Source: a candidate division KSB1 bacterium (GTDB lineage: Bacteria; Zhuqueibacterota; Zhuqueibacteria; Zhuqueibacterales; Zhuqueibacteraceae). Taken from it: DNA of 64,000 nucleotides. Below, piece after piece: positions 53,553-60,504 of this stretch. The DNA is taken from the NCBI GenBank assembly GCA_034506175.1, contig JAPDQB010000028.1, forward strand, positions 20,818-84,817. Reading direction: 5' to 3'. The notes under the pieces were generated by a model, which saw only the letters and a program-made list of their open reading frames with translations, did no database searches and was not told where the DNA came from. Made by a program: the position numbers and the translations under genes. Position 1 is the stretch's first letter. Each line of letters starts with the position of its first letter.

Positions 53553-53989
53553 ATGAAGAGAAAATTTTTTCTTGTATTGACAACGACAGCATGGTTCATG
53601 ACGCCGGCAACGATCTCGCCGTGCAAGTCGGCGATCGCTTCAAAATTTCGGTCGAACGCAGCAGCCGAATTGCCACGGGTGATACGATCATTCCGGCGCC
53701 GCCGCAGAATCCCGTGCTTTCAAAAAGTGAGCTGGTGATCGACACCAGTACGCCGTTCGACACCGCGTCGATCTCGATCAGATGGCAGGGAGAAGACACG
53801 TTTTATTTCGTCGTGGTGGAAAAATTGGAGGCCTCGCCAACGCCCATCAATCAAAATCCCTTTCCTGGCGGGCCTCGAGGGCAGTTTCGCTCGTTCCACT
53901 CGCGGCCGTTTCGCGAACTCAGCTGCACCGTTCGGCGTTTTGATTTGGCCTGTTTCGGCAATCATCGCGCACGGATTTACAAAGTCAAC
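53553..53989 (+). pseudogene. truncated secreted-protein gene
   Basis: ATG 53553 opens with a signal-like MKRKFFLVLTTTAWF. The plausible domain is in another frame from 53591: KISVERSSRIATGDTIIPAP, FDTASISIRWQGEDTFYFVV, then GNHRARIYKVN at about 53957-53989, where the gene meets the end of the convergent M28 gene. The long frame beyond is only the shadow of that gene. Looks like the 5' part of a lipoprotein or surface protein with a frameshift and missing 3' end. Family not recognised. Confidence 0.5.
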
Positions 53990-55414
53990 TCAAGGCTTTT
54001 TGCCCTCGATCCACGCCGGCGTGAAGCTGGAGTTTGCCAACCATTGCACCGGTTTGATCATGGAATTAATTGCCTGCGTCGTATGAGTGAAATCTATATG
54101 CGCCAGATCATCGTTGGGCTGATGATATTCGGCGTGCAATCCAAAACTGGAAACCGTGTGCGCGATGACGCCGCGCTGGGCGAAGGCAAAATTATCCGAG
54201 CGCTGAAAAAAATTTTCTTCGGGATGCGGATCGGCGACCAAACGCGCGCCCTGTTTCGCCAATTCCGGCCCCAAATTGGAGCGCTCGTAACCGGTGAGCC
54301 ACAGCGTGTTGGCGGGAACTTTCGGATCGGGGCGCCCGATCATCTCAAACTGCAAATCTGCCACAATATGGCTCAAGGGAACCGGCGGGTTGTTGATGAA
54401 ATGCCGCGACCCATAACCGCCATTTTCTTCGCTGCCAAACAACGCAAAGTAAACCGTGCGCTTTGGCCTCGGCCCGACGCCCAAAACTCTCGCCAATTCC
54501 AACACCGCGACGACACCCGAAGCATCGTCATCGGCGCCGTTATAAATGCTGTCGCCGGCAACGGCGCGATTCACGCCGACATGATCGATATGGGCGGACA
54601 ACACAATGGCCTCTTTTGCCAGCCTCGAATCGTTGCCTTTTAAAACGCCAACCACATTCCAGGTGTGATGGACCTCGGTCGCGCCGGTTCTGCCGCTGAG
54701 TTGGATGCGCGTGCCATCCGCAGTTTGTTGCAATTCCTCAACGGCGGCTTCACTCAAAAAAATCACGCTGTGCGAGCTGCGAGAATGATCTGTATCCGAA
54801 GGCAGTTGCGGTAATTTCGAGGCCAGCCTCGCCCAGTACGGCTGCCAATCCGGCAGAAGAGGAACGAGAACGGCGGCTGGTTTTTGTTCGACAATCCATG
54901 CAATCGACTCGCCGAGGCCTTTGCCGCCCAGATGCTCCGAAGCATTCAAGAGCACCATCGCGCCGGCTTTGACCTGGCGGTTCGCCTCGAGCTTTTGCAG
55001 CGGGCCGCCAAACTCCGCCGCTGCCGCTTGCGCCAGCACGATCTCCCTGCCGTGCACCCACTCCGTCGTTTTCCCGTTCGCGCTGAAAACGAGCCGTGGC
55101 GCTTCGGTGAAAGATAATTTGCGCAACGTGATGGTTTGCAAAAAAGTTTTTTGCGCGTTGGCCTCGACATCGCCTGCCGGCGCGATGCCGAATTGCCGGA
55201 GTTGCGAGGCAACATACTGAGCGGCAATCAGTTCATATTCCGTCATGCTGCCGCGCCCTTTCAAGGCGTCGCTGGCGAGAAATTCCAGATGTGCGCGGAC
55301 GTTGCGTTCCTGCACCAGCCAGGTTTCATTGCTTGAGGAACTCGGATCGTTTTGAACGTAAGCCAAAGACAGCGCCGCCACGAGCAGCACGGCGGCGACC
55401 AACATAATTTTCAT
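53990..55414 (-). CDS. M28 family zinc peptidase
   Basis: 474 residues with a signal peptide (MKIMLVAAVLLVAALSLAYV). Zinc site: SAHIDHVG (His275, Asp277), GADDDASG (Asp295-297), SEENGGYGS (Glu329-330). The N-terminal 200 residues carry the PA-type inserted domain. Exported aminopeptidase. It starts a minus-strand group with a GNAT, a DinB and two transporter genes, though spacing suggests separate units. Confidence 0.9.
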   Translation of the reverse strand: MKIMLVAAVLLVAALSLAYVQNDPSSSSNETWLVQERNVRAHLEFLASDALKGRGSMTEYELIAAQYVASQLRQFGIAPAGDVEANAQKTFLQTITLRKLSFTEAPRLVFSANGKTTEWVHGREIVLAQAAAAEFGGPLQKLEANRQVKAGAMVLLNASEHLGGKGLGESIAWIVEQKPAAVLVPLLPDWQPYWARLASKLPQLPSDTDHSRSSHSVIFLSEAAVEELQQTADGTRIQLSGRTGATEVHHTWNVVGVLKGNDSRLAKEAIVLSAHIDHVGVNRAVAGDSIYNGADDDASGVVAVLELARVLGVGPRPKRTVYFALFGSEENGGYGSRHFINNPPVPLSHIVADLQFEMIGRPDPKVPANTLWLTGYERSNLGPELAKQGARLVADPHPEENFFQRSDNFAFAQRGVIAHTVSSFGLHAEYHQPNDDLAHIDFTHTTQAINSMIKPVQWLANSSFTPAWIEGKKP

Positions 55415-55464
55415 CTCGCCTCTCCTTAAACTGGTTTTGAGATTTTATAAAACGACGCCTTCGG

Positions 55465-55986
55465 CTAAAACGCTTCCCGTGAGATAACGTAATAGATGAC
55501 TTCGATATTGTTGATGATCATGCGCTTGGCGAACGTCATGCCGCATTTCTCCATGACACGGAACGAGGCGGCGTTCGGCGGATCGGCGCCGGCGTAGATG
55601 CGCTCGAAGCCGTGCTCTTCGAAGCCACAGCGGAGCAGCGCTTGCGACGCTTCGGTTGCAAGCCCCTTTCCCCAGTATTCCGGATTGACGCCATAAAGAA
55701 TCTCGACCTCCGGCGGATCATCAAATAAACGAAAGCCGCAAAAACCGATCACTTCATCCCGATCCTTCGGAAACATCGCCCAAAACCCGAAGCCGCGCTG
55801 CGCGAAGCTGGCGATGCTGCTCTCCACAACTGCGGCGGCTTGCTCTTGGGAAATGACAATGTCATCCCACAAATATTTTCGCACGTGCGGATCGGTCCAC
55901 AGCCGGTGAAGGGCATCCACCTCGTTCATCGTGAACGGCCGCATATTGAGCCGACGGGTTTGAATTTGCAGAACAGCCATATTCAT
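55465..55986 (-). CDS. GNAT acetyltransferase (RimJ/RimL-like)
   Basis: 173 residues. RLNMRPFTMNEVDALHRLWT at the start, GFCGFRLFDDPPEVEILYGV, then EYWGKGLATEA with the acetyl-CoA pyrophosphate loop and GFERIYAGADPPNAAS. Protein or small-molecule acetyltransferase; substrate unknown. 18 bp downstream of the DinB gene end. Confidence 0.88.
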   Translation of the reverse strand: MNMAVLQIQTRRLNMRPFTMNEVDALHRLWTDPHVRKYLWDDIVISQEQAAAVVESSIASFAQRGFGFWAMFPKDRDEVIGFCGFRLFDDPPEVEILYGVNPEYWGKGLATEASQALLRCGFEEHGFERIYAGADPPNAASFRVMEKCGMTFAKRMIINNIEVIYYVISREAF

Positions 55987-56004
55987 TCTATTACGAATTA
56001 CGCA

Positions 56005-56550
56005 TTACGCAATAGGTGTCAACAAAGGTAAATATTTTGTCCGCAAAACCTGCACGTGATGCCGCTCATGGCCGGCGATAATGTAGGCGAGCGCGCGCAC
56101 CGTAACCGGAACGTTGTTGGCCGTGCCGCCTCTGGCAATCGTGGCCGCATCGAAGTTGCGAAAGAGCGCCACCGTTGCCCCCCTCACCCCCAGATATTCC
56201 TCGAGAAGATTGGGCAGGGAACGGGCATCGAAATTGGCGGCGCGAACGTAATCGTCCTGCTCGAAACCCGGCAACGGTGTTTCGTCGGCGCGGGCAATGC
56301 GCAACGCGCGATAGCTCATGACGCGCTCGGTGTCGATGAGATGGCCGAGCACTTCCTTGATGCTCCACTTGCCCGGCTCGTAGCGGGTTTCAGCTTGCGC
56401 CTCGGAAAGGCCGCGCAACAGCGCCAACATGTCGTTCATTTGTTGGATCAACGCGTCGATGAGATCGCCAGCGGGCACGAGCTCGATGTATTTGCCATAA
56501 TACGGCGCGTATTCGGTGGGCTCAGGCCGCGAGATAGTAAAATTGGACAT
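56005..56550 (-). CDS. DinB-family protein
   Basis: 181 residues. Four-helix DinB-like domain with metal His residues: EVLGHLIDTERVMSYRALRI, and a late AYIIAGHERHHVQVLR. Family members are metal-binding thiol-related or unknown-function proteins. The start chosen, MSNFTISRPEPTEYAPYYG, lies 26 bp after the DASS transporter; an upstream extension to 56907 is only the antisense shadow of that gene. Probably co-transcribed with it. Confidence 0.82.
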   Translation of the reverse strand: MSNFTISRPEPTEYAPYYGKYIELVPAGDLIDALIQQMNDMLALLRGLSEAQAETRYEPGKWSIKEVLGHLIDTERVMSYRALRIARADETPLPGFEQDDYVRAANFDARSLPNLLEEYLGVRGATVALFRNFDAATIARGGTANNVPVTVRALAYIIAGHERHHVQVLRTKYLPLLTPIA

Positions 56551-56576
56551 GAGAAAATTTTTCCTGTTGGTGTTAT

Positions 56577-58058
56577 TTATTTTGCCGGAACCAGCAGCAG
56601 CGTTCCGATGACAATGACGATAAAGCCGATCACGTCCAGCAACACGCCGTACTTGATCATGCGCGGCAGCGGAATCAGTCCGGAGCTGTAAACGATCGCG
56701 TTCGTCGGCGTCGAGATCGGCAGCATGAATCCCAGCGTCGCAGCCATGCTCGCCGCCAGCGCCGGTTGCAAAGCGTTTTCTCCCGCCATCGCGATAACCA
56801 ATGGCGCCACCATGTTGACCGAAGCGACATTTGAAGTCAACTCGGAAGTCAGGGTGGCAATGACGACGGCCAGGGCCACTGCGCCATAAGGCGTTGATGG
56901 AATCCATTCGGTTACGCCTTTGCCGAGCACATCGGCCAGTCCGGTTTCAAAAACCATCTGGCCGAGCGCAATGCCACCGCCATAAAGCGCCAGCACCGCC
57001 CAATCGATTTCCAGCGCGGATTTGAGCGAGATGGTGAACTCGCGCCTGGCAAAATTGACCGGCAGCAAAAAGAGCATAAACGTGCCGAGCAGCGCCGCCA
57101 CGCTTTCGGGCGCGTATTTGGAAAAATTTTTCGTGAGCGGATCAGCTGCGCCATAGATCACCGCCAAAACTCCCGGCGCGATCCACAACGCGACGGTGAC
57201 GCTCCACGCGATCAACGTGTTTCGCTCGCCGAGGGAAAGCCTGCCGAGCTGTGCCCGCTCGACAGCAAGCGACTCCCGCACGCCGGATAATTTCTTGACA
57301 CCAGCCGGACACAAAAAATTAAAATAACAAAATAAGAGCAGATAAAGCACCGCGACGATCGGCAGCCCGAAACTCATCCATTCCAGAAAATGCACGTGGC
57401 GGCCGAGCTGCTTTTCGATGAAACCCAAGCCGATCAAATTCGTCGGCGTGCCCACCGGCGTGGCCAAACCGCCGATGGAGCCGGCAAACGCGCCGATCAG
57501 CATCATGGCGCTGGCATATTTGCTGCTCACCGCGGCGCCGTTCAACCGCTGCATGGCGTTGATGATCGCCAGGCCGATGGGAAACATCATCGCCACGGTC
57601 GCGGTGTTGGAAATCCACATTGAAATCGTGCACGTTGCCGCGCCATAAGCAAACAGGATGCGGCTCGGCTTCTCGCCCACCCAGCGATGCGAGAGCACGG
57701 CATAGGCAAAACGGCGATCCAACCCGTGCAGATTGATGGCTCGTGCCAGCACGAACGCTCCGATAAACAAGAACATGATCGGATCGGCAAATGGTGCGAA
57801 CGCTTTGGCTGCCGGTGCAATGCCGAGCAGAACGACGAGGGTCGGTCCGAGCAATCCGGTCACGGCCAGCGGCAGGGCTTCGGTAATCCACAAACACATC
57901 ACCAGCCCCATCACGGCGGCGAGCTTGTGCGCTTCCGGCGTGAGGCTCGGCATCGGCGAAAACAGCAGAACGAGAAAAATAATCGGCGTCAAAACGAAAC
58001 CGGCGCGCTGACGCCAGGCTTCGAAGCGCGCCTCGGCGGTGCTGATTTCAAGGGGCAT
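56577..58058 (-). CDS. DASS-family sodium:dicarboxylate (SLC13-type) symporter
   Basis: 493-residue inner-membrane carrier. Two SNT-type substrate motifs are visible: CTISMWISNTATVAMMFPIG (first) and LTSELTSNVASVNMVAPLVI (second). About 11-12 helices. Imports di- or tricarboxylates with Na+. An MHS-type carrier lies upstream on the same strand. No regulator is nearby. Confidence 0.91.
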   Translation of the reverse strand: MPLEISTAEARFEAWRQRAGFVLTPIIFLVLLFSPMPSLTPEAHKLAAVMGLVMCLWITEALPLAVTGLLGPTLVVLLGIAPAAKAFAPFADPIMFLFIGAFVLARAINLHGLDRRFAYAVLSHRWVGEKPSRILFAYGAATCTISMWISNTATVAMMFPIGLAIINAMQRLNGAAVSSKYASAMMLIGAFAGSIGGLATPVGTPTNLIGLGFIEKQLGRHVHFLEWMSFGLPIVAVLYLLLFCYFNFLCPAGVKKLSGVRESLAVERAQLGRLSLGERNTLIAWSVTVALWIAPGVLAVIYGAADPLTKNFSKYAPESVAALLGTFMLFLLPVNFARREFTISLKSALEIDWAVLALYGGGIALGQMVFETGLADVLGKGVTEWIPSTPYGAVALAVVIATLTSELTSNVASVNMVAPLVIAMAGENALQPALAASMAATLGFMLPISTPTNAIVYSSGLIPLPRMIKYGVLLDVIGFIVIVIGTLLLVPAK

Positions 58059-58125
58059 GAGGTGACCAAGCCTGTCATTCCGTGGGAATTATCATGTACG
58101 TTTGCACACCCATCACGATGAAAAT

Positions 58126-58168
58126 GTAGCGCAGAGATCTTGTCTGCATGCAGGCTGGAAGCCTGCGG
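58126..58168. repeat. GTAGCGCAG palindromic repeat, copy 3
   Basis: GTAGCGCAGAGATCTTGTCT followed by GCAGGCTGGAAGCCTGCG, in the gap between two minus-strand transporter genes. The second palindrome matches copy 2. Confidence 0.65.
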
Positions 58169-58236
58169 CATCCTTTGGGCATGCACTCGTTTTTTATGTC
58201 ATCCCGTGCGTCTTTTTAATTCGCCTGAATTTTTTG

Positions 58237-59583
58237 TCATTCCACCTCCTCCCAAATCCGCACGTGATTGGTTTCCGGCAAAAAGAGCGCGCCGATGACG
58301 AAGGTCATGAGCGCGATGGCGATCGGATAGGCCAGTCCGGCATAGATGTTTCCGGTGGCGGCGACAATCGCCGAAGCGATCAGCGGGGTGAAGCCGCCGA
58401 ACTCGCCATTGCCCAAATGATAAGGCAGCGACATCGAGGTGTAGCGAATCTTCGCCGGAAACAATTCGACAAGGAACGCGGCGATCGGGCCATAGACCAT
58501 CGTGACGTAAATCACTTGAATGAAAACCAATGCGGTCAGCATGATCGGATTCAGCGGGTTGGCGAATTTGTGCATGGCCATATAAATCGGCACATACGTG
58601 AGCGCGGCAAGCAGGCAGCCGGCCATCATGATTTTTTTGCGGCCCAGCGTGTCCGAGAGTTTGCCAAAGACAATGAAAAACGGCGTGCCGAGGAACAACG
58701 CCGCGGAGATAATCAAGTAGGCGGTGACATAATCGACTTGCAGCGCGGTTTGCATAAAGTAAAGCGCATAAAATTGGCCGGTGTACCAGACCACGGCCTG
58801 TCCGGCCGTCGCGCCAAATAACGCGAGCAGGATGAGTTTCCAATTGCGCTTGCTGCCGAAACTCTCTTTGATCGGCGCTTTGGAAGTTTTGCCGGCGTCT
58901 TTGAGCTTGCTGAACAGCGGCGACTCGCGCAGCTTGATGCGAATATAAAATGAAATTGCCAGCAAAAAAGCCGAAAGCAGAAACGGAATCCGCCAGCCCC
59001 ATTGCTTGAACGCCGCATCACCGACCGTGAGTCTGGTGCCGAGCACGACCGCGAGAGCGAGAAAGAAACCGAGCGTCGCCGTGGTTTGAATGAAGCTGGT
59101 GTAATAACCGCGTTTGTCGTCAGGCGCATGTTCGGCGACATAGGTGGCCGCGCCGCCGTATTCACCGCCGAGCGCCAGGCCTTGCAGCAATCGCAGCAGC
59201 ACCAAAATAATCGGCGCGGCAATGCCGATTTGCTCGTAAGTCGGCAGCAAACCCACGACGGTCGTCGCGCCGCCCATAATCGTGAGGGTGACGAGAAAGG
59301 CGTATTTACGGCCGATCAAATCGCCGACGCGGCCGAAGACAACGGCGCCGAACGGCCGCACCGCGAAGCCGGCGCCAAATGTGGCGAGGCTAGCGAGAAA
59401 AGAGGCGGTCGGATTTCCCGACGGGAAAAACAGCGTGGAAAAAAAGACGGCCAACGTACCGTAAAGATAAAAGTCGTACCACTCGATCATTGTCCCGGCT
59501 GAGGAGGCGACGATGACCTGCCCGATTTTGTAGTCGGAAATCGTGTTTGATCCGCGCGCAGAAGGAATTGGCGGCGTTTTCAT
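58237..59583 (-). CDS. MFS transporter, metabolite:H+ symporter (MHS) family
   Basis: 448 residues, 12 helices. Family motif: EWYDFYLYGTLAVFF in helix 1, the loop GRVGDLIGRKYAF between helices 2 and 3, and LQGLALGGEYGGAATYVAEH in helix 4. MHS members include ProP, ShiA and citrate or alpha-ketoglutarate carriers; the ligand is not evident. Adjacent to the DASS carrier, suggesting organic-acid uptake. Confidence 0.9.
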   Translation of the reverse strand: MKTPPIPSARGSNTISDYKIGQVIVASSAGTMIEWYDFYLYGTLAVFFSTLFFPSGNPTASFLASLATFGAGFAVRPFGAVVFGRVGDLIGRKYAFLVTLTIMGGATTVVGLLPTYEQIGIAAPIILVLLRLLQGLALGGEYGGAATYVAEHAPDDKRGYYTSFIQTTATLGFFLALAVVLGTRLTVGDAAFKQWGWRIPFLLSAFLLAISFYIRIKLRESPLFSKLKDAGKTSKAPIKESFGSKRNWKLILLALFGATAGQAVVWYTGQFYALYFMQTALQVDYVTAYLIISAALFLGTPFFIVFGKLSDTLGRKKIMMAGCLLAALTYVPIYMAMHKFANPLNPIMLTALVFIQVIYVTMVYGPIAAFLVELFPAKIRYTSMSLPYHLGNGEFGGFTPLIASAIVAATGNIYAGLAYPIAIALMTFVIGALFLPETNHVRIWEEVE

Positions 59584-59639
59584 TTCTGTCTCCGTGTTGA
59601 AGGTTTCGTTTGCCTCGAATTTTTATGAGGAATGCGGCG

Positions 59640-60089
59640 TTACGCCAATGTTTTCCGAAAATGAATCGCTCTCGCCACTTCTTCGTAGCCCATGGCAAGA
59701 TGGGCTTTGAAGCTCGCCTCGTTGTCAAGCTCGCAATCGCTGGCCATTTCCTGGCAGCCTATTTTTCGCGCCCAATTCTCGGCGGCCTCGACTAAAGCGC
59801 GGCCGGCGCCTTGCAAGCGCAAATCCGGATCGACGTACCAGCCCTCAATGTAACCGACATTGCGGGTCTCGCAGCCTTCGGCGTAATAGCGAATGCCCGC
59901 TTCAAGAAAACCACCGAGTTTGCCGTTGGCGCGTTCAGCGACAAACAGGGCGGTGTTCGCCGGGGTAGCAAGAAAATACGCGTCGATTTCTTTCACGTGA
60001 TCATCGAACGAGCCCGGCCAAAGCCTATCGCGCATCCGCAGCCACTCGTCGCGGTCGCCGGCTTGTGCTTGACGAATCGTCATCATCAT
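59640..60089 (-). CDS. GNAT acetyltransferase resembling aminoglycoside 6'-N-acetyltransferases
   Basis: 149 residues. Segments RQAQAGDRDEWLRMRDRLWP, GFLEAGIRYYAEGCETRNVG, YIEGWYVDPDLRLQGAGRAL with the acetyl-CoA loop, and ASDCELDNEASFKAHLAMGY resemble the AAC(6') family of aminoglycoside acetyltransferases. Environmental homologues need not give resistance. Start at ATG 60089; ATG 60080 or 60083 is also possible. Unlinked to mobile DNA. Confidence 0.75.
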   Translation of the reverse strand: MMMTIRQAQAGDRDEWLRMRDRLWPGSFDDHVKEIDAYFLATPANTALFVAERANGKLGGFLEAGIRYYAEGCETRNVGYIEGWYVDPDLRLQGAGRALVEAAENWARKIGCQEMASDCELDNEASFKAHLAMGYEEVARAIHFRKTLA

Positions 60090-60180
60090 TCAATATCCTC
60101 GCTGTTAATCTTTGGTGAGCCAATTTAACAATGTTGCGTCTTAGAAGCAAGGGGGATTTTTGTTTTAAAAAATGAAATAA

Positions 60181-60213
60181 AAAACCCGTCTCGGTATGAT
60201 CGAGGCGGGTTTT
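60181..60213 (-). terminator. rho-independent terminator
   Basis: AAAACCCGTCTCG (60181-60193) pairs with CGAGGCGGGTTTT (60201-60213), 13 bp with one G-T pair and a 7-nt loop. On the minus strand it is followed by a T-rich run, so it likely ended transcription of the decayed gene to its right. Confidence 0.7.
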
Positions 60214-60301
60214 AATTTTTATATACTGATGGCGCGATGATGAGAAGATCAAAGTCGCTATCGTGGTGGGTATCACCGCGAGTTTGTGAGCCGAATAGGT
60301 T
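60212..60301 (-). pseudogene. remnant of an MNT-type nucleotidyltransferase gene
   Basis: Thirty minus-strand codons read NLFGSQTRGDTHHDSDFDLL then IIAPSVYKN and stop. GSxxRGD...DSDFDLL is the polymerase-beta-like catalytic loop of minimal nucleotidyltransferases, normally paired with HEPN proteins as toxin-antitoxin systems. An in-frame stop lies just upstream and both ends are gone, so this is a fragment. Confidence 0.65.
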
Positions 60302-60504
60302 TTAATCAAATTTAACAATGCGCCGGCTCAGAAGCAAGTGAGAATTTGTTCGCCTGTAATGTGGGCACTAAATTTTGGCACACCAATGGCACCCCCTCAT
60401 CATAAAATCGCCCATGGCGTGAGATAAGTCTTGGTTTCGTGTCACCTTGCGGCGCATAGCCGCTGGGTTTCATTCATCATCGTATGACAAAATCGAAATT
60501 CATC

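Larger units (their letters stand above)
60122..60338. repeat. imperfect 30-bp direct repeat flanking the MNT remnant
   Basis: AATTTAACAATG...GAAGCAAG at 60122-60151 and 60309-60338, 25 of 30 bases identical by hand count. They flank about 160 bp containing a terminator and a nucleotidyltransferase remnant. Could be duplicated leader sequence or an insertion scar. Confidence 0.6.

Noticed and set aside
53990..54643. Extension of the plus-strand frame from 53591 past 53989
   Set aside because: This part overlaps the M28 peptidase coding strand and has no protein-like pattern of its own.
56551..56907. N-terminal extension of the DinB gene
   Set aside because: It lies antisense in frame-shadow over the DASS transporter 3' end and is rich in Arg/Asp repeats; the MSNFTIS start is better.
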